This document shows, in pieces, positions 27,813 to 38,543 of a stretch of 64,000 nucleotides of DNA. Position 1 is the first letter of the stretch, and the number at the start of each line of letters is the position of its first letter. Origin of the DNA: Effrenium voratum (Eukaryota > Sar > Dinophyceae > Suessiales > Symbiodiniaceae); contig CAUJNA010000525.1 of assembly GCA_963377175.1 (NCBI GenBank), forward strand, positions 21,001 through 85,000. Direction: 5' to 3'. The position numbers and the translations under genes were made by a program. Below the pieces are notes generated by a model. It searched no databases. It saw only the letters and a list, made by a program, of their open reading frames with translations, and was not told the DNA's origin.

Positions 27813-29482
27813 CTCTTCGTGTGCTGACTCTTGGTGGACTCCCGAGACAACCCAAAAACAAAGGGACACAGGTCACTATGTGTTCAATGGAGCAATCCAG
27901 GCCGATTCGGGTAGGTGGTTGCTGGCAGAGTCATTGACAAAGGGGTGCGAAGCGGTTGTGAATCTCAATAAGGAACGTGGTTTCCAATCAAAATGATGCC
28001 CAGCAAGGATCCCAAATTGAATTTCACGCCCAAGATGGATCGATTTCTATTTCCCACAACAGCTGTCCGCCAACTTTCAGTGGATCGCTTTTTCCTTCTC
28101 TTGGTTGGGACTTGCCCCGAATGGGCCAAACCCATGCCCAGCGCAGCTTGCCTTGAGTCGGCGCGTTGTGAGCTCCTTGCCATTGGCCTGGTTTGCTTTG
28201 CCAGGTGCGAATAAAAGCTTCGATGCGCAGCTGCCTCGGGCATGGAAAGCTAGGGGCGCTCTAGGGAAGGAATCCCCCCCCCTCCCAGTGCTTCTTCATG
28301 TGTCTCAGCCACGCGTTCATCCTGGGTTCTCAACAGTGAGGAAGTTTGAGTGGGGATTTGGAGTTTGTTCCAACTGCAGACATTCCGAACCATGTTTTTC
28401 TTTTGGATTGTCTATGTAATGGAAATGCACAAGCTCTCCTCGCACGTACCCGTGTCTCACTTGCGCGGGCCGTCATTGGCAATTGTAGTGATGGAGAGAA
28501 TCCATGCGCGGGTGGGATGAATGAACCGTGGCACAAACCTGTCAGCTGGAAATGACCCACAATCAAAACCCGGGTAGATGAAGGTTAGTAAGGGACAATC
28601 CCAGCCATAAATGGTTGCGGCCGGTTCATCATTCTTGTACCAGGTTTTGATTCTGACTCAAATGGATTTTGCTCACACTGTGTGAGCTTCCCTGTTCGTC
28701 CCAGGCCTCGGCGATTGGGCGGAGGCCAGGAGCCAAACGGAAATCTCAGCTCAGGCTGTGCTTTGGGTCCGGATGCATGGTACAGATTTGTTAGGACGGC
28801 TCCAGGCCGGCTCCAGGCCGGAGCTATCCTTACCCCAACCAAAATGGGAAGAGGCCACAGTATTTCTGGACTGTTCTTGGGCCTGACATATCACCGGTTT
28901 CCATGAGCACATTGACAGATAGAAGCGCAGCAAGACTCGAAGCAGCCAAGACAGACTCGAAATCGAGACACTCTGCGTGAAGTAGGCGAAAATTCCAAAC
29001 CAACATATTTGTTTGGAAAGAGCTGTTGAAGAGCCCTGGCAGATGTTTGGTTTTCTGGTTTCCCTTTCAACCACCCTGCTCCAAGGGTACCGGCTCAACA
29101 CACGACACGTCCGTTTAATATGTCGGACATCTGCTTGCTGGGCACTTTTGTGACCCCCGTCAAACTAGCGAGGAGCCGACACAAACGAACACATTTGGTT
29201 TCAGTTTTAACGCCATCCCAACAAAGGTGACCCCTAGCCTTTGGCCCCTTTGGAGGTTTCTCAGAGACGACAAACAAATCTCGCGGCTTCACCCGCAAGT
29301 GTGCAGGCGTCAGCGGCGAGGTGCTGAGAGAGATCAAGCAGCTGCGTGCCTGGGCCCCAGGGGGCCCTCGGGCTTTGGGAGCTCCGGAACGGACAGGGTA
29401 TTTTTTTCAGCTTTGGTTCCCCCCATCCCCCAACCCATCGCCTTGTTTTTCAGACTTCTTTCAGACTTCTTGGTGCTGAATG
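27813..29482. other. no supported gene
   Basis: Short frames on both strands; no domain seen. The sequence just before 29483 (TTCAGACTTCTTTCAGACTTCTT) has a small direct repeat and is the left flank of the outer retroelement. Confidence 0.4.
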
Positions 29483-29884
29483 GAAATTTCTGTTGCAAAC
29501 AGACAGTACTTTCTCTCCTGCTGGCTTAACAGGGACATGAATTGTCCCGGCTTGTTCCCCTTTTTTCCACCCCTTTTCTCTTGTGCAGTGGGGAGGAACA
29601 AAACCTGTTGAACCCTGACCGGTTTGGTGAATCCCCTCCGTCAAGTTTATACAAAACCGCTGGAATGCCGTCGAGGCCTTGAGAACAAGCTGGGAAGCGA
29701 ACAGCTCGGCAACTTGAGATTTTTATAACAGAGCGGTTTGAATTTTAAAACGCAACTGCACTGGATTGCTTGAGCGGTTGTGTGATTGTGATCACCTTGA
29801 AACTCATGCAGATCACCGATGCTTTCGGCTGTAAGGGTGGTGAGGGTGGGTGCCCTGTTTTAATCCACAGTCTTTTGGGAAACC
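29483..29884 (+). repeat. element 1 repeat A1
   Basis: 402 bp, matching A2 except for 12 extra bases (GCTTGAGCGGTT, near 29767). Six bases after the left end is the palindrome TCTGTT-GCA-AACAGA (29489-29503). Confidence 0.9.
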
Positions 29885-30137
29885 GCTCATGGGCAACTGC
29901 TTGCGCCGTGCTCGTGCTCGATCAGATCGTGCACTGTTGCGGTGGGTCCGCCTGATCAGGACCCTGAAACGGTTGCGTCGCTTGCAGCGGCTTTTCCATC
30001 ATAGTGGGTTGCGGTTGCAGCGTGTCCAACGGCGGTTGCTGAACCGTCTCAGCCGGCATTTGCGCTAGACTGTGGTGGTTGTACATGACTTGCTTGTGAC
30101 CTTTTTGCATTGCATTTGCCAGGGGGTTACACGGGCA

Positions 30138-32126
30138 ATGTGTGACAGCTTTACAACAGGGACAGAGCCTTTTGACAAGTCTTTTTCAGAAGTGAAAGGC
30201 CTCAGAAAAAGATGGGCTGGCGGCGGATGGAAACATGTTCAGGATTCATCCGTAGAAGACGCCCCCTCTCAGGGGTCGTGCAGAAATGATCCAAGTGTGG
30301 TGCCCTCTCCAGGCGGAGCAGTGCTACAGGACGCGGGCCAGGTTTGCAAACTAGAGATTCTTGACCCAGAGCAGAACGAAAGTGTTTGGAAGCGGCAAGC
30401 GATAGCTGACCAGTGCCAGCACAGCAGAATGAATCTGCAGCGCCTTCCTTGGGAAGAAGGTGAGGGTAAGTTGCTCTTTTCAGCAGCTGGCGCATCCCGG
30501 GCAGATATACCGGGCCTGGAGACTGTGTTGGATTTGGGCCCTACCAAAAGAGGACTTAGCGAAGTGCTAAACTCGACCATTGTGCAAGGACGGCTGTGTG
30601 AGCCACCAATTGCAAAGCAGAGCCAACGAGGCTTGTCTAAAGTCAAACAAATGCGCTTTGAGCAGCCAGACGAGGACATCCGTAGGCTTGCCTTGAACAG
30701 GTTGAGAGGCATGATCATGCACGACCCGCCAGCCACTACGCTTGGTTCTAGCCTTGTTAACTTGGCAGGCGAGGATTGTGACAGACGCGTCATAAGCCAA
30801 TCCTTTCATGACTGCTTCAGGGCTAAAGCCACGTCCACTCTGCAAAAGCGCGCTGGCTCTTTGGTAAAGTTCTTCTGGTGGGCTAAATCAAATGGTGTCA
30901 TGCCATTGCGGTTCAGTGAGGCGGACTTGTATGCTTACCTGTGCCATCTCAGGTCATCAAAGGCAGGGGCATCAGCTTTGCAGCACACGCTTGAAGCATT
31001 AGGTTTCCTTGATGGGACGGCCGAGTTCGTGCATGTGGACTTGAACCGAACAATTTCGGGTCGATGCAAGGGGGCAGCCAGAGATTCTTTCCTCACCAAG
31101 GAACCGCTCAAGCAGAAGGATCCCTTGCTCTTGGTTCAGGTGCGAGCGTTGGAGGAGCTGTGCATGACGGCCTCTGCCCGCGATGTTTGCATTTTAGGCC
31201 AGCTGCTTTTCTGTGTTCATGCGTGTTGCAGGTGGAAGGACTCCCAACGGATTCGAAGCTTGTCTAGGGATTCCAACCGGGACGTAACGCTAGTGTTTGC
31301 CGAGGCACTCAAGTCCAAGACCACTCTGACAGCAGATTCCCAGTCGAGGTTTTTGCCCTATGTGGCCTTGGGCACCGGGGTCACATTTGCAGATTGGTCG
31401 GATGTGTGGCTGCAAGCAAGAGAATCTGAAGGTCTCTCATTCGGCGCTTTTGCATTACCTAGCTACAGCGAGCGTGAGTGTGCTTGGATCGAGGCGCCCA
31501 TGAGCTCATCAGAAGCAACGGTGTGGCTCAGGGAATTCCTCGAGATTGCTGGCACACTCCCGGAAGGTTTGAGCCGTGTGGGCTCGCACTCCTGCAAAAG
31601 CACGGTGTTGACTTGGGCAGGCAGATCAACTCACATAAAATTTTCGCCAAACGAGCGGAGACTCTTGGGGCATCACATGAGCCCGGGCGACAAAAGTATG
31701 TTGACCTATAGTCGAGAAGCCTATACCTCCTTGTACGGGAAAGTTCTTGCTCTTTTCAGGTCCATCGAGAGTGGCGCTTTCGAACCTGACAGGACAGCCG
31801 TGGCCCGGGTGCTCGCATGTGCAGATGCGATTTGCCAAGGGGACTTGGAAGGACAGGGACCGGACCGTGCGGACCAACCGGACGCGGACTCGGACAGTGA
31901 CACCAGCCAAGCATCTTCTGCCGAAGTGTTGGTGCATGCGGAGCAGGTGCCGCATGACCGCGTGCCTCTGCCGAAGGCCCGGGATCGTGAGTGGGTTCCG
32001 GACCAATGTGTCATCCATAAGATCTCGGGCGTGGCGCACATAGTCCGATGTGAGAAATTCCTCAAATGCGGCAGGCTCCTATCGCGGAATTTTGATGCAG
32101 TGCCAGTTGATTTTCCCGAGCCTTGA
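30138..32126 (+). CDS. element 1 ORF A: tyrosine recombinase
   Basis: ATG 30138 is the first in the frame and aligns with the start in element 2; 662 aa. The N-terminal part carries a conserved GLRKRW motif. The catalytic domain is in the C-terminal half: Arg in VHACCRWKDSQRI (about 31220-31255), His and Lys in GSHSCKSTVLTWAG (about 31584-31620), RRLLGHHM, and the probable nucleophile Tyr in SMLTYSREAYTSLYG (about 31696-31740). Role: joins a circular DNA copy to the target by strand exchange. The last His-box has Lys instead of the usual Arg. After the TGA the same frame stays open to 32168 and encodes ELDHCAQCSRSLV, similar to the end of the element 2 protein, so the stop may be a mutation. 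Confidence 0.85.
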   Translation: MCDSFTTGTEPFDKSFSEVKGLRKRWAGGGWKHVQDSSVEDAPSQGSCRNDPSVVPSPGGAVLQDAGQVCKLEILDPEQNESVWKRQAIADQCQHSRMNLQRLPWEEGEGKLLFSAAGASRADIPGLETVLDLGPTKRGLSEVLNSTIVQGRLCEPPIAKQSQRGLSKVKQMRFEQPDEDIRRLALNRLRGMIMHDPPATTLGSSLVNLAGEDCDRRVISQSFHDCFRAKATSTLQKRAGSLVKFFWWAKSNGVMPLRFSEADLYAYLCHLRSSKAGASALQHTLEALGFLDGTAEFVHVDLNRTISGRCKGAARDSFLTKEPLKQKDPLLLVQVRALEELCMTASARDVCILGQLLFCVHACCRWKDSQRIRSLSRDSNRDVTLVFAEALKSKTTLTADSQSRFLPYVALGTGVTFADWSDVWLQARESEGLSFGAFALPSYSERECAWIEAPMSSSEATVWLREFLEIAGTLPEGLSRVGSHSCKSTVLTWAGRSTHIKFSPNERRLLGHHMSPGDKSMLTYSREAYTSLYGKVLALFRSIESGAFEPDRTAVARVLACADAICQGDLEGQGPDRADQPDADSDSDTSQASSAEVLVHAEQVPHDRVPLPKARDREWVPDQCVIHKISGVAHIVRCEKFLKCGRLLSRNFDAVPVDFPEP

Positions 32127-32530
32127 GAGTTGGACCACTGTGCGCAGTGCAGCAGATCTCTCGTGTAGGCAAAGTTGCAGGTTACCAGATTGGGACAGCC
32201 CGGGCAAAAGGAGCGGAGCTCCGATCGTCGGCGGGTATGTCCTTGGGGGACGAAGGTGAAGGGCGAAGTGATCTTTTGCTCGAGGGCGAATGTGGAACGT
32301 AAACCGCAGCGCTGGATCGAGTGTTTTGGATCACTTACCCCTTTCGTTGCCTTCCCCCCCTTGGCTGGTAAACCTCATCAAGCTGTGTGTAACACTGGAA
32401 CACCGCGAAACCGTTGCCAGAGACGATCACCAGTGTTTCCAGACAAACAAAAACAAACAGGCCAGGCCCCTCCTAAGAAGGTTGATGGAAACGTGACCCA
32501 TTAGTATCTGACCTGTTTGCCCGTCTAGCC
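32127..32530 (+). other. ORF A-B spacer, element 1
   Basis: No ORF of its own apart from the short tail after the ORF A stop. Element 2 has a spacer of similar size (38210-38543). How ORF B is translated (a second mRNA by trans-splicing, or re-initiation) is not shown. Confidence 0.5.
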
Positions 32531-33733
32531 ATGGCGTCCGCTACGTTGGACAGCAAAGCTGCCTTCGAGCAGCGGGCTCGTCAGGTTGGAGTTGAGGAAG
32601 CTTTTCTGACAGCGCTAAAAGCCGCAGGTTTCGACACGTTTGGATCTCTGGCATTTGCAGTGCCTCACTCGCCGACTCGGCAGGACGAAGAAGTCTTTGT
32701 GGCTTTTCTCAAGAGAGTCAACGGTGGAGCTGACCCCACACAGATCCAGGTGGCGTGCATGAGAAGGTTATTCTACGAGAGTCACACGTTGGCGTTGTCA
32801 GATCTGAAGCAGCGGGTGGAGTCCGGCCCGGACCCCGCCCAACAGACCAGGCGGCTCCCGACGGCAGAGCGGGTGGCTAGACAAAACGAGCAGGAGACTC
32901 GCTTGGCGGGTATAGTTTTCTCACCGGAGGTCATGCCTTCACACAGGCTGGTGGACCAGTTCGTGGAAATGGCCGAGTCGGGAATCCTGGCCTACATATC
33001 GCCCGACAACTGCACGAGCAGAGCCCAGGAGGTCCAGTGCGTGAAGAAGGATGCAGCTATTTCGCTTGACAGCGCTGGCGTTTTGAAGCTCCACAATAAA
33101 TCTGCGGACCTGGTGGTCGACACGGGAACGGAAGTTCGCTTGAGGTCCGCCTGGTTGAGGAGGAGTTTAGCGATGGACCAAGCCGGGTTGGTAAAGTTTC
33201 AGACCATCGAGAAATGGGTACAGTACCTTTTTCTGCAGTTGTGCAAAGATCAGCCAAAGAATTTCTCCAAAGTGACCCTGCATCAGATCGTCGAGTGTGA
33301 CAAGCAATTGTTTACCCTGGCTTCCTTGCAGACAATGGGGACCCTGTCAGCCCCTCCGGCGGGTCAAAAACCCCTGGATGGTGTGATCGACAAGCTGAGC
33401 CAGTCGAATGAGGTGCTGCAGTATTTGATGCCGCTGCCACAGACAAGATCGGCTGGCTCTCCTGACACGGGGGATCAGCCGCCTGCGAAGAAACAGCGCG
33501 TGTCACCGAAAGGTGGCCAGAAGGGGACAAAAGACGGGGGGAAGGGCAAGTACTCCCTCCCAGATGGATGCGTAGCAAAGGACGACCAGAACCGACCGTT
33601 GTGCTTTGCTTTCCAGTCAGGCAAGTGCAGTTACAAGGGTCCAAAGCCGCGATGTGCCAGGGGATACCATTTGTGCTACAAGGCTCGGTGTTTCCGCCCG
33701 AAGCCCTATTGCCAGTGTACTCACACGGACTGA
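32531..33733 (+). CDS. element 1 ORF B: gag-like protein with Cys/His finger
   Basis: ATG 32531 (MASATLDSKAAFEQRARQVG), TGA 33731-33733, 400 aa. Mostly helical with a conserved motif LPTAERVARQNEQETRL. A Lys/Gly-rich linker (about residues 315-350) leads to a Cys/His cluster near the C-terminus: CFAFQSGKC, then CARGYHLC, then CFRPKPYCQCTH. This resembles CCCH fingers and probably binds RNA. The position just before the RT frame suggests a gag role. The TGA is followed in the same frame by ORF C. Homologue: 38544-39740. Confidence 0.8.
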   Translation: MASATLDSKAAFEQRARQVGVEEAFLTALKAAGFDTFGSLAFAVPHSPTRQDEEVFVAFLKRVNGGADPTQIQVACMRRLFYESHTLALSDLKQRVESGPDPAQQTRRLPTAERVARQNEQETRLAGIVFSPEVMPSHRLVDQFVEMAESGILAYISPDNCTSRAQEVQCVKKDAAISLDSAGVLKLHNKSADLVVDTGTEVRLRSAWLRRSLAMDQAGLVKFQTIEKWVQYLFLQLCKDQPKNFSKVTLHQIVECDKQLFTLASLQTMGTLSAPPAGQKPLDGVIDKLSQSNEVLQYLMPLPQTRSAGSPDTGDQPPAKKQRVSPKGGQKGTKDGGKGKYSLPDGCVAKDDQNRPLCFAFQSGKCSYKGPKPRCARGYHLCYKARCFRPKPYCQCTHTD

Positions 33734-35686
33734 CATAGAGGTGCGGCCGGGGACCCCGTGGTGGCGGACGTTTTCCAGCCCGCGGGGTTGACGGCGGGGG
33801 TTTCACAGTTGCAATCAGGTGAGAGCTCGATGAGTGTGCTTAAGGCAGACGCAGATGAGATCCCACAGGAGCCCCCGAAGGGGCCAAGTGCAGAACACCA
33901 GGTCTGGTCGCGGCCGAAGACCGGCCCGGTCCTCATGAATTCAGACGTGCAGCAAACGGGTGGTGGCCGTCAAGGGGCCGAGCCCGAGAAAGTAACAAAC
34001 CAAGTGAAATCCGTAGGATCCCCCCCCTTGGTTGTTGAAGTTTTTGCGGGGAAAGCATCGTTGTCCAGGGCGTTGCTCGAGGCAGGTTTTGCGGTCTTGA
34101 GTGTTGACCATGAAATCAAGGACCCACAAACACCAATAGCAGCTCTTGATTTGACAACTCAGTCAGGCCAGGTTGTGTTGTGGTCCATGCTAGAGCAGCC
34201 AAACTTGTTCGCAGTGCACCTCGGAGTCCCTTGTGGAACCTCGAGCCGAGCCCGTGAGAGGCCCGTGCCAAAACACCTGATTAGATTGGGAGCGCCTAGC
34301 CCGAAGCCTTTGCGGTCAGGTGCACACCCGCTGGGCGTGCCAGGATTGAGCCCCATCAATCAAGCCAGGGTGGACAGCGCCAACACCTTGTATAAGCTGA
34401 CTTTGGACGTGACGCTCCACTGCCTAGCAAAGGGGATTGGTGTGAGCATCGAAAACCCTGCCAACTCGTGGACATGGGCAGTCTTTGTAGCATTGCTTGT
34501 CAGGGACTACGATGATAGTGCTAAGCGCCTGTACAACTCGCTCCAACCAGTGCTATTTCACTCATGCTGCCATGGTGGCCAGAGAAAGAAAGCAACCCAG
34601 TGGCTTTCCACACCGGACTTGTTTGCATCTCTTGCAGCCGAGTGCCAAGGGGATCACCCCCACGAGCCTTTCAGTGTGTCCAGATCAGCAGACGGTTGGC
34701 ATTTTGACACGTCCCTCGAGGCAGCCTACCCAAAGCTGCTTGCTCAGCGAGTTGCAGCGTGCCTGTGCAAGTGGGCTGTGCGCCAACATTGGTCATTGGC
34801 CCCTCCTTTGCGGGTCAAGGACCTTTCGACCGCGTTTCTAGGGCGGCAATCAAAGCGCCACCGGCCACTAATCCCTGAATACAAGCATATCCAGGATAGG
34901 CCTGTTGATTACCAACTTGGCACCCTGGATAGGGCCTTAACACCTCACCTAAGAAGGGGTAGTGTGCGGGAGGTGACTGACGATTGGACGGACTCCACGT
35001 TCCAAGGTGACAGTGAAATGCAAGGGGGCCTCGAACAGCGGGGCCCCCTCGCAACAGGTGTGCAACGTGTCGGAACCCTGCATAGTCCTGAAGAGTTTCT
35101 GTTGCGGGCCATGGGGACAAAGCATCCGGCAGATGTTGTGAGTCCACTTGACAAAGTGGCAGCCGAGACGATGGACAAGATCATGGGCATGGATCCCAGG
35201 CTGTTGACGGTGGAAAGAAAGAAAGCCTTGCTGTCAGCAAAGCTCAGCAGCCTAAAACTAGCAGCAAGCGAAAAGGAGCTGCATGGGGGCATGGACCCAT
35301 GCGTGCAGCGAGTGGTAGAGGGTAAGAACCTCCTCCTGTGGAAGTCCCTTCTCCAGAAACACAATTATGACGATATGGGCGTGGTTGACTTTATGACAAA
35401 AGGGGCACCTTTAGTGGGGATGCATGAGACCCCAAACTGTTTCCCACTGAAGCTGGTGCCGGCAAAGGTTTCGGAACAGGAGCTCAGAAACTCGGCCTTG
35501 TGGAGACGAAAATCATTGCTGGCAAAAGAAAAGTCAACTTCTAAGCCCGAGCACTTCCATCACCTTGAAGAGACGGCCAGGGAAGAGAGAGCTGGCTCCT
35601 TCATTGAGGGGCCCTTCCATTCAGAAAGGGAAGTGTCGGATTACCTTGGCCATGAAAACTGGGGCGCCATCAGGAGGTTCGTGTTG
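33734..35686 (+). CDS. element 1 ORF C, 5' part: methylase-like domain and linker
   Basis: Open directly after the TGA at 33731; it has no ATG that aligns with element 2, so it is probably made by read-through. From about 34030: VVEVFAGKASLSRALLEAGF (motif I for SAM), VHLGVPCGTSSRARERP (Pro-Cys nucleophile motif), VSIENPANSW, HSCCHGGQRKKATQW and FDTSLEAAYPKLLAQR. Order and motifs fit a C5-cytosine-methylase-like fold of about 280 residues. A 300-residue linker follows to GAIRRFVL, where element 2 is inserted. The frame resumes at 43765. Methylase activity is not proven; QxRxR was not seen. Confidence 0.8.
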
Positions 35687-35992
35687 GACATTTCCACTTG
35701 TGGACAAAACCTTCTCTCTGAATGAAGCCAAACACGGTGAGCCCTTTCACCGGGTCTTTTTAGGTGGGGGAAGCCTTCGTGGACAACAACAGGCACAGTT
35801 TTGCACCCGAACCAGTTTTCGAACCATTTGGTTTCAGTTTTTTGTTTGGAACAGCCATGTCTGAAACCGTGTCTGTCCTTTTGAGATGCCTTGACTTGCA
35901 TGTGTCTCGACACCTTGTTCATACTCTTTGCTGCCACCGCTTTACTCAAGAGGGTGCGGTGGGAGGGTGTCGCTCGCAGCAATAGTTTTTGT
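35687..35992 (+). repeat. element 2 repeat A1
   Basis: 306 bp, identical to A2 (43104-43409) by eye. Six bases after the left end is the palindrome TCCAC-TT-GTGGA (35693-35704). A 73-aa frame inside both copies is a by-product of their identity, not a gene. Confidence 0.93.
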
Positions 35993-36103
35993 GCAGCAAT
36001 GCGAGCCTTTTCAACCTGGATGGTTGTTGCAATATTTGATCTTTTTGGCTGACTCGACATATGTGTTTGCTGGCCGCAATAAGGGGGTGTGTGCAGGCGG
36101 CTC

Positions 36104-38209
36104 ATGATGGAAGGAGATCAGCCTTTGGAAATCCCTTCTGTGCGGGGCATTCGGAAGCGCTGGCTAACAGGCCCGAGCTCTGAAGATCCAAGCCGGGATT
36201 TCGAACCCGACCCGCGTACACCTTCGGGAGGGCCGGTTGGTGTCGAAGACGGTGACCCTGCAGAAGCTGGTGAGCCTAATCTTGATGACACTTCTGTTTG
36301 CCAGAATTGTTCTGAGGATGGTGTCCTTATTGACAATATTTCTCAGCGGCTGGAAATTGTGGACCCTTCTGGATCTGAACATCGCTGGAAGTATGAGGCC
36401 CTTGCAACTGTCAATAAGAGAGCCCGAATTGACCGGCCTCGTCTACCCTGGGAACACAACTCCTTGGTGGCGGTTCTGGGCCCTGTCGGAAGTGCTGCTG
36501 CAGATAATTTGAGCGCCAGAATTGAGAATATACTCCTACCAACTGGTGTTGGAGCCCGAGACACATTTGACTCGGTGGTTGTCCCGGAGGTTGCCTCAAG
36601 AGGACGCGATTGTTCAGACATGGAGGTCCCATCAAAAATCAGCCTTCGATTGAAATCAGCCAGGCATGAAAAGCCAGATGAAGATATTCGAAGAGTTGCT
36701 CTCGGAAGACTAAGGGACCTTCTCCTAGATGATCCGGGTGCGACGGCCTTGGGCAAGAGCCTGATAAAGCTGTTGGGTGAGTCCTCGGAGGCTGACAGCA
36801 TCAGTCAATCTTTTTCAGACTGTTTCAGACCGAAGGCCTCTTCGACACTCCAGAAGAGATCAGGGTCTCTTCATCGATTTGCTCAAGCATTCCGCCTGAA
36901 GAGCTGGAAGCCCCTGAGATTCACCGAGGACCAACTCTACGAACACCTCTGTGACATGCGTGCGTGGGGTTTAGGTGCTACCTCTGCACAACATCTCATT
37001 GAAGCGTTGTTTTTCCTGGAAGGCACTGCCAAGTTTATTTCCTTGGACTTGAGGACTGTTGTTTCTGGTCGATGCAAAGGAGTGGCCAGGGACATGTATC
37101 TCACCAAGGACCCACTGGAACAGAAGCAACCCCTCTTGGTGTCTCATGTCAGGAAGCTGGAGCATTTGATCAAACACCTGCCGTCTCGCGAAGCTTGTAT
37201 TTTGGGCCAACTGCTGTTTTGTGTGCATGCTTGTTGCCGATGGAAAGACTCTTTGAGGTTAAGATCCATCAATTTGGAACGCGGCCAATCAGAGACCCTC
37301 GTCCATGCTGTTGCACTTAAGTCAAAGACCACACAAACGGCGGAGGCGCAAACGCGCTCCTTACCTTATGTGGCGCTGGGTTCAGGTGTGAGTGGTGAGG
37401 ATTGGGCTACTTGCTGGATTGATGCCAGGGCCGCAGAACGGCTTGATCGTTATCCGGAATTTCTGCCAAGCTTCTCGGAGAGCCGTGGCGAATGGATCGC
37501 TGACCCCATGAGTGCCCCAGAGGCTACCTGCTGGATGCGCGAGTTTTTGTCAACTATCGATGTTCCGACAGAGAGCCTTCATAGCTATGCTACCCACAGC
37601 TGCAAACCAACTTTGCTGACGTGGGCTGGAAGGTCGACTGAAGTGGTATTCTCGCCTGGCGAGCGGAGGCTGATGGGCCACCACGTCAAACCTGGTATGA
37701 AGTCCGTCCTGACTTACTCGCGCGAGGCCTACACTGCCCTTTATGGGAAAGTCCTGGCTATGTTTGCAAAAATCAGGGCGGGCAGTTTCAATCCTGACCT
37801 CCCTGCGGTCGACCGCGTGTTGCAGGCGGCGCAATCATCTGCTTGCGGACCACCTTCTAAGCATACCGACGCTGTTCAGGAACCTGCGGCTCAGGATGGC
37901 AAGGACTCGTCTTCTGAGTCAAGTATTGATTCCGAGGCTGACATTCCGGCTGATGAAGATGCCCTAGCAAGTCCAGCCGATGATCAACTGGAGGAACGAA
38001 CCCTTTTTCCCGGACTCTCCAGTGATGTGCTGATTGTCCACACCATTTCTGGTGTGACGCATGTTGTGAACGAGGATGGATTTTCAATTTGCGGCAGGAA
38101 CCCCTCGGTTAAGTTTTGCACTTTCAATGATGTTGTTGCCGGCAGCATTGACCTTGAAGAGTGCATGCAGTGCAACCGAGCACTTCAGAAGCGGAAGCCG
38201 ACCCGCTAG
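36104..38209 (+). CDS. element 2 ORF A: tyrosine recombinase
   Basis: ATG 36104 (double ATG; a CAG acceptor-like sequence just upstream), 701 aa. Shares the N-terminal motif GIRKRW and the whole catalytic domain with element 1: Arg in VHACCRWKDSLRL, THSCKPTLLTWAGRS, RRLMGHH and SVLTYSREAYTALYGK. The Tyr in LTYSREAY is the probable nucleophile. The C-terminus has SIDLEECMQCNRAL, a CxxC element that may bind metal. An Asp/Glu/Ser-rich linker (about 37850-38000) separates the two. Function: site-specific integration of the cDNA circle. The gene is intact. Confidence 0.87.
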   Translation: MMEGDQPLEIPSVRGIRKRWLTGPSSEDPSRDFEPDPRTPSGGPVGVEDGDPAEAGEPNLDDTSVCQNCSEDGVLIDNISQRLEIVDPSGSEHRWKYEALATVNKRARIDRPRLPWEHNSLVAVLGPVGSAAADNLSARIENILLPTGVGARDTFDSVVVPEVASRGRDCSDMEVPSKISLRLKSARHEKPDEDIRRVALGRLRDLLLDDPGATALGKSLIKLLGESSEADSISQSFSDCFRPKASSTLQKRSGSLHRFAQAFRLKSWKPLRFTEDQLYEHLCDMRAWGLGATSAQHLIEALFFLEGTAKFISLDLRTVVSGRCKGVARDMYLTKDPLEQKQPLLVSHVRKLEHLIKHLPSREACILGQLLFCVHACCRWKDSLRLRSINLERGQSETLVHAVALKSKTTQTAEAQTRSLPYVALGSGVSGEDWATCWIDARAAERLDRYPEFLPSFSESRGEWIADPMSAPEATCWMREFLSTIDVPTESLHSYATHSCKPTLLTWAGRSTEVVFSPGERRLMGHHVKPGMKSVLTYSREAYTALYGKVLAMFAKIRAGSFNPDLPAVDRVLQAAQSSACGPPSKHTDAVQEPAAQDGKDSSSESSIDSEADIPADEDALASPADDQLEERTLFPGLSSDVLIVHTISGVTHVVNEDGFSICGRNPSVKFCTFNDVVAGSIDLEECMQCNRALQKRKPTR

Positions 38210-38543
38210 TAAACTGCGCAGCATCAGAGCTGCTCTTTAAAAGAGGCGCGCGACCGCCTCGTTGGCAGGCCCACCTGTCCAACCATGGCACCGTTGCGAT
38301 GCCAGGAAAAGGTGGGCTGACTCTGTGAGTGCTTACAACATGCGTGATTGACCTTTGTCATTTCGCGGTGCGTGTCAAGTTGTCCACATGTTTGTTGCTT
38401 CCTGCCCCTGCGTGGCCCAAACTGCATCCGAGCAGGTGGGGCAAAGCAGAATCTGGCAGACCTGCACTGTTGTGTGTCCCATCAACTTGGGGAATTTCAC
38501 CGTGGCTAGGTTTCAGACTTTCGTTTGTGGTAGTTTCTACGGC
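38210..38543 (+). other. ORF A-B spacer, element 2
   Basis: The ORF B frame is open upstream to about 38355, but the conserved start MAAATLDSEAAF lies at 38544. Confidence 0.5.

Noticed and set aside
35764..35985. 73-aa ORF identical at 43181-43402
   Set aside because: Both lie inside the A repeats of element 2; identity reflects the repeats, and no conservation with element 1 is seen.
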